64,000 bases of DNA, from NCBI GenBank assembly GCA_965227065.1, contig CBDDFN010000014.1, forward strand, positions 44,212-108,211, written 5' to 3'. The DNA comes from CBDDFN01 sp965227065 (lineage in GTDB: Bacteria > Pseudomonadota > Alphaproteobacteria > SPJN01). The notes below the pieces were generated by a model. The model was not told the DNA's origin, made no database searches, and saw only the letters and a list, made by a program, of their open reading frames with translations. A program made the translations under genes and the position numbers. Shown one piece after another: positions 27,572 to 37,001 of the stretch. How positions within the stretch are numbered: the stretch's first letter is position 1; the number at the start of each line of letters is the position of its first letter.

Positions 27572-29113
27572 ATGGACGCCAAACTCGATACGATCACCAT
27601 CGACACGCAGTCAGGCCCGGTGACAGGGTCTGCGGCTGATGCGGTGCAGGCCATTCTGGGCATTCCGTTTGCGGCCCCGCCAACCGGCAACCGCCGCTTC
27701 CGCGCGCCGGAGCCGCATGAGGGCTGGTCAGAGCCGCTCGATTGCACCAAATGGCGGCATTCAGCGCCGCAAAATCCGCCCGCAACCGCTATGGTTGGCA
27801 TCAAGGTCGGCCCGGTAGACGAAGATTGCCTGTTTCTCAATATCTGGACGCCGGATGCCGATGACAAAAAGCGGCCCGTGATGGTGTGGATCCATGGCGG
27901 GGCCTTCTATCAAGGCTCGGGCAGCCAGGCTTTGTATCGTGGCGGCCGGCTCGCCGCGCATGGTGATGTGGTTGTGGTCACCATCAATTATCGTCTGGGT
28001 GCATTCGGCTTTTTGGCGACCCAAGGGGCGACGGGTACCGAAGGCATGCTCGATCAGATTGCAGCCCTGCGCTGGGTGCGGGACAATATCGAAGCCTTTG
28101 GCGGTGACCCTGACTGTGTGACGATTTTTGGTGAAAGTGCGGGCGGGGCATCGGTGGGCTGCCTGCTGGCCATGCCCGAAGCCAAAGGGCTGTTCAAGCG
28201 CGCCATTGCGCAGTCAGGCGCCTGTCATGTCGGGCTTGATCCCGAACTGGCGGTGCGGACTGCTGAGCTGTTTGCCGAAGAGGCGGCCAAGTTGGAGCTT
28301 GGGGATTTGACGCAAGCGCCGATGGAGGGGTTGCTCAAAGCCCAGGCCAATCTGATGACCCGCGCGGCCGAGGACCGCTCGATTGAGCTGGCGATGCTGC
28401 CTTTCCAGCCGGTGATTGACGGCAAGCATTTGCCGGGCTTGCCGATTGATCAGGTGCGCCGGGGCAGTGCCGAGGGCATCGATGTCATGGCCGGTACGAC
28501 GCTGGATGAATGGACATTCTTTGGCGGCATAGATCCCAAAATCCAGGCGCTGACGGAGGATCAGCTGGAGCGGCGGGTGGCCCGGGCCTTGCCCGACCAG
28601 GACGCGCGCGGGCTGATTGATGCGTTCCGCGCGGGCCTGCAGGATCGCGGCGGGGAACCGACGCCGGGTGAAATTCTGATCGCGCTGCAAACCGATCGGA
28701 TCTTCCGGGTTCCAGCCCAGCGTTTGCTTGAAGCGCTAGAAGGCCGGGGGCAGGCTGGTCACGGCTATGTCTTCACCTGGCCCTCGCCGGCCTTTAACGG
28801 TGTGCTGGGGGCCTGCCATGCGATCGAGATCGGTTTTATTTTTGGAACCTATGCTTTGCCGAGCGCAGGCTCGTTCTTCGGGGAAGGCCCAAAGGCCGAC
28901 GCCCTGTCGGCGGCCATTATGGGTGGCTGGGTCAATTTTGCGCGTCACGGCGTGCCATCAGGCGGTGCATGTCCCGAGTGGTCGCGTTATGATCACGACC
29001 GGCGCGCGATGATGGAGTTTGGAGCAACCACCCGGTTGCGTCTTGATCCCTATATTCGTGAACGCATGATCTTTGAAGGGGTGAGCGACGCCGAAATCGG
29101 CATGGTGCGATAG
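27572..29113 (+). CDS. carboxylesterase/lipase family protein (type B)
   Basis: 513 residues, full length for type-B carboxylesterases. The motif E-D-C-L-F-L-N-I-W, the H-G-G oxyanion loop, the nucleophile in F-G-E-S-A-G-G and the catalytic His region (G-A-C-H-A-I-E-I-G-F-I-F-G) are all present. No signal peptide is seen, so it is probably cytosolic. It lies in an operon between the crotonase and a helical protein of unknown function. Confidence 0.93.
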   Translation: MDAKLDTITIDTQSGPVTGSAADAVQAILGIPFAAPPTGNRRFRAPEPHEGWSEPLDCTKWRHSAPQNPPATAMVGIKVGPVDEDCLFLNIWTPDADDKKRPVMVWIHGGAFYQGSGSQALYRGGRLAAHGDVVVVTINYRLGAFGFLATQGATGTEGMLDQIAALRWVRDNIEAFGGDPDCVTIFGESAGGASVGCLLAMPEAKGLFKRAIAQSGACHVGLDPELAVRTAELFAEEAAKLELGDLTQAPMEGLLKAQANLMTRAAEDRSIELAMLPFQPVIDGKHLPGLPIDQVRRGSAEGIDVMAGTTLDEWTFFGGIDPKIQALTEDQLERRVARALPDQDARGLIDAFRAGLQDRGGEPTPGEILIALQTDRIFRVPAQRLLEALEGRGQAGHGYVFTWPSPAFNGVLGACHAIEIGFIFGTYALPSAGSFFGEGPKADALSAAIMGGWVNFARHGVPSGGACPEWSRYDHDRRAMMEFGATTRLRLDPYIRERMIFEGVSDAEIGMVR

Positions 29114-29136
29114 CCCCTGAATTGTGGAGAGCTCCA

Positions 29137-29616
29137 ATGGAAGAGCAGGCAGCGCAAAACCATGCGCACGAACCGATGGGGGATGACGAGATTTCGCCCG
29201 AAGTGCGCTCGATGATCGCCACGGTTTCCGATGCCATCAATTCGGGTCTGATTTCGGTGTTGCGGCAGGTGATCAAAGGACAGCTTGCCATGGCCGACAG
29301 CGAAAAAGCGCTGGCCGATATGCAGGCCGCGCTGGCCCAGGCGCGCCAGCGGGCCAAACAGGGGCGAAAAAATTTCCAGCTGACCCTGATTGATTTGATC
29401 GATGCCGAGATCGCCCAGCAGCTCAATGACTGGCGGGCTATTGTGACCGCCGATGATGCCGAAGACATGCTGCGGCTGCGGTTTGATCAGCTCAAAGCCG
29501 CGATGACACGACAGTCCGTGTCACTGGGCCGGTTACAGGATGCGCAACAGCGCGCGGTTTCAGAAAGCTTTGAGCCAATCGTGGAATTGGTGCGCGGATG
29601 GCGCCACCCCTCCTGA
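29137..29616 (+). CDS. hypothetical helical protein
   Basis: 159 residues, almost entirely alpha-helical by composition, with an acidic N-terminus and a likely coiled coil over about residues 35-90 (M-A-D-S-E-K-A-L-A-D-M-Q-A-A-L-A-Q-A-R-Q-R-A-K). No signal peptide, membrane segment or recognisable motif. The ATG at 29137 has GGAGAG upstream. It follows the carboxylesterase gene by 23 bp and ends the operon. Function unknown. Confidence 0.65.
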   Translation: MEEQAAQNHAHEPMGDDEISPEVRSMIATVSDAINSGLISVLRQVIKGQLAMADSEKALADMQAALAQARQRAKQGRKNFQLTLIDLIDAEIAQQLNDWRAIVTADDAEDMLRLRFDQLKAAMTRQSVSLGRLQDAQQRAVSESFEPIVELVRGWRHPS

Positions 29617-30116
29617 GGGGGGCGGACAAGCCTTTTGCGTGGCTTTTGTCAAGGCAGCTTTGCGCCCTTGATGTTTGCAAACCTGTAGGTTAGTGAGTTT
29701 TTAATGCGAAGCTGCGGAAAGCGGCCATTTTATCGTCCGGTGATCAAACGCCTTGGTTAAAAAGGCTTCAGGGACGACACCTTTTTTTGAGGGGTCCGGT
29801 TTGGACCAGTCAGTATTGGGCGCGTATCGGGAGGCCCGTAGGGGGACTTTTCGTGAAGGATCAGACCATGATGCTTCACCCGATTCCTAACCAGTTTGGT
29901 TTGTGCTGCGGCTTCGTCGCGCGCCTTTTGAACCTGTCATCCGCTGATGCGGGCCGGTCCCCGGCAGGCATGTTTGGATGACGACAAGATTTTGTGCCCT
30001 CATGATCGGCTTCGATCATTGGGCGATTTAAGCGGGCCGCCTGGCCACCCCAGCGAGTGGGGTGAACATGGCGGGCCGTATCAGTGGTTAAATTGACGAG
30101 GCAAAGGACGAGGGGA
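29617..30116. other. 500-bp leader region of the TonB2-type operon
   Basis: Non-coding by codon pattern. It holds possible hairpins: CCCCTC-CT-GAGGGG at 29603-29616 area, AACCTGTAGGTT (29680-29691), GGTCC-GGTTT-GGACC near 29795, ATGATCG-GCTT-CGATCAT (30002-30019) and CACCCC-AGCGAGT-GGGGTG near 30045. The operon promoter should lie here, but no clear -35/-10 pair stands out. Confidence 0.5.
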
Positions 30117-30923
30117 ATGAGTTCAAAAACTCTCAAAGCACGGCCAAGTCTGCGCGTGCTGGCATTGGCCGCACTCATGGGCTTGGGCGGTGTCGCAGGC
30201 GCGGGCAGCCCCGCCCATGCGGTCGCCGAACTCGAAGAAGCGATCAAGTTGCGGGCGCAAGGCGTTGCCGCAAGCGCGCAGAGCCAGGAGCGCATCGATA
30301 AGCTTGATGAGCAGACCTCGACGCTTTCTGCTGAATATAAGGCGACGCTGAAAAAGCTTGAGGCGCTGAAGGTCTATAATGACGGCCTGCGCGACCTGAC
30401 GAACGGCCAGAAAAAAGAAATGGCCTCGCTGCAAACGCAGATCGATAGCGTAACCTCGATCAACCGCCAGATCACGCCTTTGATGCTGCGCATGATCGAA
30501 GCGCTGACCGAATTTGTCCGTCTCGACGTTCCCTTCCTTCCTGAAGAGCGTCAGGCCCGGATCGAAACGTTGAATGAGCTGATGGCTAATCCGAACGTCT
30601 CCCCGGCGGAGCGCTACCGGAAAATCATGGAAGCCTTCACCATCGAGAACGATTATGGCCGCAACGTCGAAGCCTATCAGGGCGAGATCGATGCCGCCGG
30701 CACCAAGCAAACGGTGGATTTCCTGCGCGTTGGACGCGTGGTCTTCCTGTATCGCACGCTTGACCGCGAAACCATGAAGGTCTGGGACCAGTCGAGCCGC
30801 GCATGGCAAGACCTGCCCAGCGACTATTCTGGTTCGGTCGACAAAGCGTTCAACATTGCCCGCAAGCTCAGCGCGCCTGACTTGCTGATCCTGCCAGTTC
30901 CGGGTCCGGAGGCCGCTGAGTAA
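30117..30923 (+). CDS. DUF3450 domain-containing protein
   Basis: 268 residues. A signal peptide (to about residue 37, ending P-A-H-A) is followed by a long coiled coil and a C-terminal domain with F-L-R-V-G-R-V-V-F-L-Y-R-T-L-D, the hallmark of DUF3450. In TonB2-type clusters this periplasmic protein precedes the long ExbB homologue and is thought to assist the energy-transducing complex. The ATG at 30117 with AGGGGA upstream directly precedes the signal peptide. Its stop overlaps the next start by one base (TAATG). Confidence 0.92.
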   Translation: MSSKTLKARPSLRVLALAALMGLGGVAGAGSPAHAVAELEEAIKLRAQGVAASAQSQERIDKLDEQTSTLSAEYKATLKKLEALKVYNDGLRDLTNGQKKEMASLQTQIDSVTSINRQITPLMLRMIEALTEFVRLDVPFLPEERQARIETLNELMANPNVSPAERYRKIMEAFTIENDYGRNVEAYQGEIDAAGTKQTVDFLRVGRVVFLYRTLDRETMKVWDQSSRAWQDLPSDYSGSVDKAFNIARKLSAPDLLILPVPGPEAAE

Positions 30924-32308
30924 TGAAACGTTCGATTCTGAAATCTGTGGCCCTTGCAGTGGGCCTCACCTTCGCCGCCCCGACCATGTCGGCGCTGGCG
31001 CAAGACAAGCCGATGACGCTTGACGAGCTTCTCGACCGTGTCCGCAAAGGCCGCGTCACCGAGAACAAAGAAAATGCCGCCCGTGAGGCGCAGTTCAAGC
31101 GTGACCGCAACAATCAGGCCCAGCTCCTGAAAGATGCTCAAAATGAAGTCGCCGCTGAAGAGCGTGTGTCTGACCAGCTTGAGCGTGACTTCCAGGACAA
31201 TGAGCAAAAGCTCGCCGATCTTGAAGCCACCCTCGCCGAGCGCATGGGTGTCTTTGGTGAGCTGTTCGGTGTTGTCCGTCAGGTGGCGGGTGATACGGCC
31301 GGTAACATCAAGGGCTCGCTGGTTTCAGCGCAGTTCCCCGGCCGGACCGACTTCCTGCGGGAACTTGCCAAACGCAAGGAACTGCCGGCGATCACCGAGC
31401 TTGAGAAGCTGTGGTTTGAGCTTCAAAAAGAAATGACCGAGCAAGGCAAAGTGGTTCGCTTTAAGACCCAGTTGCTTGATTCAGAAGGCAAGCCGACCGA
31501 AAGCGAAGTCATTCGCGTGGGTCCGTTTGTGGCGATCAAGGATGGCGAATTCATGCGCTATCTGGAAGAAAGCCAGCAGCTTGCACCGCTTGGCCGTCAG
31601 CCCGGCGCCCGCTTTGTCGGCGCGGCAGGCAATCTTGAAGATGCGGCCCCCGGCGAGCTCGTCCCTGCGGCGCTTGACCCCTCGCGTGGCGGTATTTTGG
31701 GCCTGCTGATCAACGTTCCCTCCATTCAGGAGCGCGTCGATCAGGGTGGTGTCATCGGTTACATCATTCTCGCGCTGGCCGCGATCGGTGTGCTGATTGC
31801 GCTGGAGCGGATCATCACTTTGTCGATCACCTCGGCGAAAGTCCGTGGTCAGATGAAGAAAGATGCGCCTGCTGATAACAACCCGCTGGGCCGTATCCTT
31901 CAGGTCTATCGCGACAATGAAAGCGTCGATGTTGAGACCCTTGAGCTCAAGCTCGACGATGCGATCCTGAAAGAGACCCCGCGTCTGGAACGCTGGTTGT
32001 CCACGCTGAAGACCATGGCTGCGGTTGCCCCGCTGCTGGGTCTGCTCGGTACGGTGACCGGTATGATCGAGACCTTCCAGATGATCACGCTGTTTGGTAC
32101 GGGCGATCCGAAAGTGATGGCCGGCGGTATCTCGCAAGCCCTGATCACCACGGTTCTGGGTCTTGTCGCGGCCATCCCGATCCTGCTTCTGCACAGCCTT
32201 GCCAATTCGCGCTCGAAAGCGGTTGTCTCGGTGCTGGAAGAGCAGTCGGCTGGCATTATCGCCAAGCATGCGGAAGACCATCCGCATACTTATGGCCAGC
32301 AGGCCTAA
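30923..32308 (+). CDS. MotA/TolQ/ExbB proton channel family protein with long periplasmic domain (TtpC-like)
   Basis: 461 residues. The signal peptide (ending A-L-A-Q) and a coiled-coil periplasmic region of about 230 residues precede an ExbB-type channel domain (residues about 270-450) with V-A-P-L-L-G-L-L-G-T-V-T-G-M-I-E-T-F, the conserved TolQ/ExbB loop. This extended architecture is that of TtpC in Vibrio TonB2 systems, needed for TonB-dependent uptake. It lies between DUF3450 and ExbB in one operon. Confidence 0.93.
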   Translation: MKRSILKSVALAVGLTFAAPTMSALAQDKPMTLDELLDRVRKGRVTENKENAAREAQFKRDRNNQAQLLKDAQNEVAAEERVSDQLERDFQDNEQKLADLEATLAERMGVFGELFGVVRQVAGDTAGNIKGSLVSAQFPGRTDFLRELAKRKELPAITELEKLWFELQKEMTEQGKVVRFKTQLLDSEGKPTESEVIRVGPFVAIKDGEFMRYLEESQQLAPLGRQPGARFVGAAGNLEDAAPGELVPAALDPSRGGILGLLINVPSIQERVDQGGVIGYIILALAAIGVLIALERIITLSITSAKVRGQMKKDAPADNNPLGRILQVYRDNESVDVETLELKLDDAILKETPRLERWLSTLKTMAAVAPLLGLLGTVTGMIETFQMITLFGTGDPKVMAGGISQALITTVLGLVAAIPILLLHSLANSRSKAVVSVLEEQSAGIIAKHAEDHPHTYGQQA

Positions 32309-32344
32309 GGCGTCATGGTGAAACAAACGATCGAGGAATGAGCC

Positions 32345-32866
32345 ATGGGTGGTTTTGAAGCCTGGATCGATGTTCAAGCCTTTTTGGAAAAAGGTGGCGA
32401 CGTGCTGTTCGCCATCATGGTTGCTACCTTTTTCCTCTGGTCGCTCATCGTCGAGCGGTACTGGTACTTCTATGGCCGGCACCGTCAGCTTGTGAAAGAC
32501 ACGATCTCTTCCTGGGAAGCCCGGAATGATCACACAAGCTGGCACGCGCATCGCATTCGCGAAATGATGATTGCGCAGGTCAAGGCAGAGGCCAGCACCG
32601 GGATCGGCATGATCCAGACCATGGTGGCGATTGCGCCACTGCTGGGGCTGTTGGGCACCGTGACAGGGATGATTGAGGTCTTTGATGTGATGGCGGCGAC
32701 CGGGTCGTCCAATGCCCGCGCAATGGCGGATGGTGTGTCCAAAGCGACCATCCCGACCATGGCCGGCATGGTGGCGGCACTGTCCGGCATCTATTTCAGC
32801 GCGCTTCTGTCGCGCAAGGCAGAGACCGAAGTGGAACAAGTTGCAGATAGATTGGAACTGACATGA
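32345..32866 (+). CDS. exbB: ExbB-like proton channel protein
   Basis: 173 residues with three membrane helices and the same V-A-I-A-P-L-L-G-L-L-G-T-V-T-G-M-I-E-V-F signature as the preceding protein. Short ExbB homologue that, with ExbD, converts proton flow into motion of TonB. Its stop overlaps the exbD start by four bases. Confidence 0.94.
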   Translation: MGGFEAWIDVQAFLEKGGDVLFAIMVATFFLWSLIVERYWYFYGRHRQLVKDTISSWEARNDHTSWHAHRIREMMIAQVKAEASTGIGMIQTMVAIAPLLGLLGTVTGMIEVFDVMAATGSSNARAMADGVSKATIPTMAGMVAALSGIYFSALLSRKAETEVEQVADRLELT

Positions 32867-33273
32867 GACGCAGACGCGGCGGTGACGCGGACGAATCCGC
32901 GATCGACATGACACCGATGCTCGACATCGTGTTTATCATGCTCATCTTCTTCATCGTGACGGCGACCTTTGTGAAGGAAGCCGGGATCGATGTGACCAAG
33001 CCCGACGCCTCAACCGCGCAAAAGCGCGATCAGGTCGGCATCTTGGTGGCTATTTCAGACTCCGGTGATATCTGGATCAACAAGCGGAAAGTCGATGTTC
33101 GCGCTGTGCGCGCCAATATTGAACGGCTTTTGGCGGAAAACCCCAAAGGCGGGGTGGTGATCCAGGCCGACAAGGAAGCCAAGGTTGACCTGCTGGTGCA
33201 GGTGATGGACCAGGCGAACCTTGCCGGTGCGCCGTCTGTGGCTGTCGCTGCCAACGAAAAGGGCGGCGGTTAA
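32863..33273 (+). CDS. exbD: ExbD/TolR family biopolymer transport protein
   Basis: 136 residues. A single membrane helix (about 20-38) starts after I-D-M-T-P-M-L-D-I-V-F, in which the Asp in M-L-D is the conserved proton-carrying residue of ExbD. The periplasmic domain follows. Coupled to exbB by an ATGA overlap. Confidence 0.95.
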   Translation: MRRRRGGDADESAIDMTPMLDIVFIMLIFFIVTATFVKEAGIDVTKPDASTAQKRDQVGILVAISDSGDIWINKRKVDVRAVRANIERLLAENPKGGVVIQADKEAKVDLLVQVMDQANLAGAPSVAVAANEKGGG

Positions 33274-33283
33274 GATTTGTGGC

Positions 33284-33309
33284 GGCATCGGGGCAAAACC
33301 CCCGGTGCC
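33284..33309 (+). terminator. attenuator-like hairpin between exbD and tonB
   Basis: GGCATCGGGG pairs with CCCCGGTGCC around a short A-rich loop in the 154-bp gap. There is no T-run, so it is more likely an RNA-stability or attenuation element than a full terminator. Confidence 0.45.
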
Positions 33310-33427
33310 GATCACGCAAAGCTGACCTGTGCGGGACTTGTCATACAGACCTGCATGGAGTCAGACTGAGGGGAAATGGGTGATGTGGAGTAGTGCACGC
33401 ACCCGGTGACCGAATAGGGAGAGACGG

Positions 33428-34039
33428 ATGATTGGCATCCGGCAAATTATTGCCATCCCGCTTGCAGCCGTAGTGACCTTCGGCCTGTTCTGGGGCATGC
33501 AATATCTCATCAAGATCGCCGGCGAGGGACAGCAAGATGTCATCCCCACCGCGTCGATCGAATTTGTCCGCGTCAAGCGTGACGAAGATGTGCGGGAAAA
33601 TGAGCGCGAGCTTAAAAAGCCTGAGCAATTGGAAGCTCCGCCCCCGCCGCCGCCCATGTCGGCGGCCAAGTCCAAACCGGCCAACGCCAAATCAGGGATC
33701 GGCATTCCGAACCTGAATGACGGTGCCAATCTTGAAGGCGGAATTGATCTGTCGGCCGGTTCTGACGCTGATGTCATGCCGCTGGTCCGGGTTGCGCCGC
33801 AATATCCGCGCCGGGCGTTGTCGCGCGGGATTGAAGGCTGGGTGGAAGTCGAATTCACGATTTCGAAGCTTGGGGGGGTGGTGAACCCGGTTGTGACCGA
33901 TGCCGACCCGCCGAGCATTTTCGACCGCGCTGCCGTCAAGGCGGTCCAAGGCTGGAAGTACAAGCCGAAGATCGAAAACGGTGTTGCGGTTGAGCGCCAC
34001 GGTGTGCGCGTGGTGATCACGTTCGAACTCGATAAGTAG
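33428..34039 (+). CDS. tonB: energy transducer TonB
   Basis: 203 residues. An N-terminal membrane helix (about 8-28), a short proline segment (A-P-P-P-P-P-P-M) and a C-terminal TonB domain with Y-P-R-R-A-L-S-R-G-I-E-G-W-V-E-V-E-F and W-K-Y-K-P-K. The linker is short, as in TonB2 proteins. It carries the energy of the preceding channel proteins to outer-membrane receptors such as the one at 7825. Confidence 0.95.
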   Translation: MIGIRQIIAIPLAAVVTFGLFWGMQYLIKIAGEGQQDVIPTASIEFVRVKRDEDVRENERELKKPEQLEAPPPPPPMSAAKSKPANAKSGIGIPNLNDGANLEGGIDLSAGSDADVMPLVRVAPQYPRRALSRGIEGWVEVEFTISKLGGVVNPVVTDADPPSIFDRAAVKAVQGWKYKPKIENGVAVERHGVRVVITFELDK

Positions 34040-34108
34040 GTTCAGTGTTTGCGCAGGTCCTGCTAGTGCTGGGAACCGTGCAGACATTCAAACGGAGATA
34101 GGTTCGTT

Positions 34109-35419
34109 ATGAGTAAGTTTGGGGCTCTGTTCGTGAAATCGGCGACCGCTTTGGGTCTGGCGACCGCGCTGTTTGCTGCGCCGGTTCTGACCGCGCCGGT
34201 GTTGAACGCCGACACCGCCAAGGCCGAAGAGAAAAAAGAACGGCGCAAGCCGCCGACCCGGCAATCGAAGACGCTGTCGAAACCTGTCTTTGATGATTTG
34301 CAGGAAGCCCAGGAACTTTTGGGCGAAGGCAAGCATGCCGAAGCCAAGAAGATCGTCGAAGGCCAGCTTGACCGCGGCAAGCGGATCAAGGATTACGACC
34401 GGGCGGTTCTTCTTCAGACGCTGGGCTTTATCGCGGCTGACCGCGAGGATTACAAAGGCGCGGCAGCGGCCTTCAAACAATGTCTCGACATTGAAGATGG
34501 CCTGCCCGACGAAGCGAAAGTCCAGCTTATGTACAATCTGGGCCAGCTTTATATGGCCTTGGAAGAATATGACAATGCCATTGGCCAGTTGACCCAATGG
34601 TTCAAGGTGGCCGAAAACCCCAATGCCAACGCCTATATCCTGCTGGGCAATGCCTACTACAACAAAAATGATTTCGGCAAGGCAACCAAGCTTGCCGAAG
34701 TGGCGATCAAGAAGGGCGGGGCCAACGCCAAGGAAAACTGGTTCCGCTTCCTGCTGGCGCTTTATTTCGAGCAAAACCGTTACAAGCATGCCGAAGCGCT
34801 GCTGTCGGTGATGGTCAAGCGCTTCCCCGGTGACGGCTTGTACTGGCGCCAGCTTTCAGCCGTGTCTGCGGAGAACAAGAAAGAAAAGCGCAGCTTCCTG
34901 ATTGCCGAGCTGGCCTATATGCAGGGCATGCTGGAAAAGGGCGATGACGTGAAGCGTCTGGCACAGCTCTATATCTATTATGATGTGCCGTATAAGGCGG
35001 CCAAGATGCTCGAAGACGAGATCAAGGCCGGCAAGGTTGAGAAGAATGCCGACAATTGGGAGCTGCTGGCCTCATCATGGATGGCCGCCCGCAACCAGGA
35101 CAAGGCTATTCCGCCTTTGACCGAGGCAGCCAAACTGTCGCCCGAAGGCGATCTTTATCTGCAGCTGGGCCAGGCCTATGTGGCCGAGGAAGAATGGTCG
35201 AAGGCTGAAAGCTCGCTCAACGCAGCCCTGGGCAAATCCAAACTGAAAGAACGCGGTACCGCGCATCTGCTGCTTGGCATAACCTATGCCAACCAGGAGA
35301 AATTCGGCGCGGCCAAAAAATCGTTCGCTGCCGCGACCAAGTTCGACAAGAGCAAGGACAATGCGACCCGCTGGCTGAACTATATTCAGAAACTGGAAGA
35401 GCAAGGCACAGCGGGCTAA
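34109..35419 (+). CDS. tetratricopeptide repeat protein of the TonB2-type operon
   Basis: 436 residues. After a signal peptide (ending near T-A-K-A-E) the protein consists of repeated 34-residue helix pairs (for example L-Q-T-L-G-F-I-A-A-D-R-E-D-Y-K-G-A-A-A-A-F and L-L-L-G-I-T-Y-A-N-Q-E-K-F-G-A-A), about nine TPR-like units. A periplasmic scaffold closing the DUF3450-ExbB-ExbD-TonB cluster; such TPR proteins regularly end these operons. A terminator follows at 35444. Confidence 0.9.
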   Translation: MSKFGALFVKSATALGLATALFAAPVLTAPVLNADTAKAEEKKERRKPPTRQSKTLSKPVFDDLQEAQELLGEGKHAEAKKIVEGQLDRGKRIKDYDRAVLLQTLGFIAADREDYKGAAAAFKQCLDIEDGLPDEAKVQLMYNLGQLYMALEEYDNAIGQLTQWFKVAENPNANAYILLGNAYYNKNDFGKATKLAEVAIKKGGANAKENWFRFLLALYFEQNRYKHAEALLSVMVKRFPGDGLYWRQLSAVSAENKKEKRSFLIAELAYMQGMLEKGDDVKRLAQLYIYYDVPYKAAKMLEDEIKAGKVEKNADNWELLASSWMAARNQDKAIPPLTEAAKLSPEGDLYLQLGQAYVAEEEWSKAESSLNAALGKSKLKERGTAHLLLGITYANQEKFGAAKKSFAAATKFDKSKDNATRWLNYIQKLEEQGTAG

Positions 35420-35443
35420 AGCGCCGCGATCCCGGAACAAACA

Positions 35444-35472
35444 GGGCGCTTCCGTCAGGGGGCGCCCTTTTT
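35444..35472 (+). terminator. intrinsic terminator of the TonB2-type operon
   Basis: GGGCGC pairs with GCGCCC around a short loop and is followed by TTTTT (35468-35472). It lies 25 bp beyond the TPR gene stop. Confidence 0.82.
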
Positions 35473-35485
35473 CGTGAGGACCCCC

Positions 35486-36013
35486 ATGGTATCGAGGCTC
35501 CCCATTGTCGGCGTGATGGGATCGGGGGCGGATGGCTGGCCGCGTCTGAGCGATCCGCTTGGCCGCGCGCTGGCAGCCCGGCCTGTTCATCTTCTGACCG
35601 GTGGGGGCGGCGGTGTCATGGCGGCGGTGGCTGAAAGCTTTTGCGCGGTGCCCCACCGGGCGGGCCTGTCCATCGCCATTGTTCCCCTGCATGATGGTGC
35701 CATGGGAAATCGGTATCCCAACCCGTTTTGTGAGCTGGTTATCCCCTCCGGCCTGCCGCGGTTTGATCCTGCCAAGCCTGACCGGCGCACACGCAATCAC
35801 ATGACTATCGAGATGGCCGATATCATTCTGGCTTTGCCGGGCGGACAGGGTACGCGGCATGAAATGGAATTGGCTCGGCTGGCGCATAAGCCTTTGCTGG
35901 CATGTGGACCCAAAGACCGGTTCGATCCTGTGCCGGACCATCACGTCACACTGATGACGGGCCTGGTGGATTGGCTTGATGATCAAATTGCCCGGCTCAC
36001 CAGAAGCCACTAG
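35486..36013 (+). CDS. SLOG/LOG-like (TIGR00725-type) Rossmann protein
   Basis: 175 residues. L-L-T-G-G-G-G-G-V-M and L-P-G-G-Q-G-T-R-H-E-M are the phosphate-loop and PGGxGTxxE motifs of the LOG/SLOG superfamily, which binds nucleotides or nucleoside monophosphates. Related proteins act as cytokinin-type phosphoribohydrolases or molybdenum-cofactor carriers; this one's role is open. The ATG at 35486 (GAGGA upstream) is preferred to a GTG at 35474. It starts 13 bp after the terminator, so it needs its own promoter or read-through. Confidence 0.8.
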   Translation: MVSRLPIVGVMGSGADGWPRLSDPLGRALAARPVHLLTGGGGGVMAAVAESFCAVPHRAGLSIAIVPLHDGAMGNRYPNPFCELVIPSGLPRFDPAKPDRRTRNHMTIEMADIILALPGGQGTRHEMELARLAHKPLLACGPKDRFDPVPDHHVTLMTGLVDWLDDQIARLTRSH

Positions 36014-36046
36014 CATGGCGCATCAAAAAATTTCGGGAGATCCATC

Positions 36047-36934
36047 ATGGCATCACGCAGTGGTCCGGCATCACGCAGTTACTTTTCGCAGCGGCTTCGC
36101 CTGCACTATGCCGATTGGGGCAATGAGGATAAGCCGCCTTTGCTGCTGATCCATGGCGGGCGGGATCATTGCCGCAGCTGGGATTGGGTGGCTGAACATT
36201 TTACCGATGACTATCACGTCATCGCGCCGGACCTGCGCGGGCATGGCGATTCGGAATGGACCAAGGGCTCAGCCTATGCCTTCTATGAATTTGTCTATGA
36301 CATCGCCCAGCTGATCCATCAGCTCAAACTGGCTCCGCTGACCATCGTTTCGCATTCGCTGGGGGGCTCGATCGGGCTGCGCTATACTGGGCTTTATCCC
36401 GACACGGTGAAAAAGATCGTGGCGATTGAAGGTATGGGCCCGCCACCGGGGCTGGTGAAGGAATGGCACGCCATGACCCCGGCCGATCGCTATCACCGCT
36501 ATATTGATCAGGCGCGTGGTCTGGCCAGCCGGCAGGCCCGCCGTTACGCCAGTGTCGAAGATGCAGTCAAACGCATGGCCGAAGAAAACAGCTTCCTGAC
36601 GGACGAGCAAGCCCGGCATCTCACCCATCATGGCATCATCCAGAATGAGGATGGGTCCTATTCGTGGAAGTTCGACAATTATATGCGGGTCATGTCGCCC
36701 ACGCCGTTTGATATGGACGAGACTGCGGCCGTGCTCGGCCACATCACCTGTCCGGTTCTGTTGGTGCGCGGATCCGACAGCTGGGCGTCTGATCCTGAGA
36801 AAGATGGCCGGATTAACCATTTTACCAGCGCGTCGTCGGTAAAGTCGGTCAATATTGATGATGCTGGCCATTGGGTGCATCACGACCAGCTGGATGCGTT
36901 TTTGCAGTTCACCAAAGAGTTTTTGGAAGACTAA
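36047..36934 (+). CDS. alpha/beta fold hydrolase
   Basis: 295 residues. The H-G-G oxyanion turn, D-L-R-G-H-G-D-S, the nucleophile elbow S-H-S-L-G-G-S, an Asp in L-V-R-G-S-D-S and the final His in D-A-G-H-W-V-H complete the triad. No signal peptide. It follows the SLOG gene after 33 bp. The substrate is unknown; epoxide hydrolase or esterase activity would both fit. Confidence 0.9.
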   Translation: MASRSGPASRSYFSQRLRLHYADWGNEDKPPLLLIHGGRDHCRSWDWVAEHFTDDYHVIAPDLRGHGDSEWTKGSAYAFYEFVYDIAQLIHQLKLAPLTIVSHSLGGSIGLRYTGLYPDTVKKIVAIEGMGPPPGLVKEWHAMTPADRYHRYIDQARGLASRQARRYASVEDAVKRMAEENSFLTDEQARHLTHHGIIQNEDGSYSWKFDNYMRVMSPTPFDMDETAAVLGHITCPVLLVRGSDSWASDPEKDGRINHFTSASSVKSVNIDDAGHWVHHDQLDAFLQFTKEFLED

Positions 36935-36985
36935 CTATCTGTATTTATTGGGCAATGTGGGGCGGTCCGACAAATCGGCAAAGGG

Positions 36986-37001
36986 TTAAGGACTGATTAA
37001 C
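36986..37001. promoter_or_regulatory. CtrA-type box in a convergent intergenic region
   Basis: TTAA-GGACTGA-TTAAC is a perfect TTAA-N7-TTAAC match to the binding site of the cell-cycle regulator CtrA. It lies between the ends of two convergent genes, so it cannot serve either of them. Confidence 0.55.
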
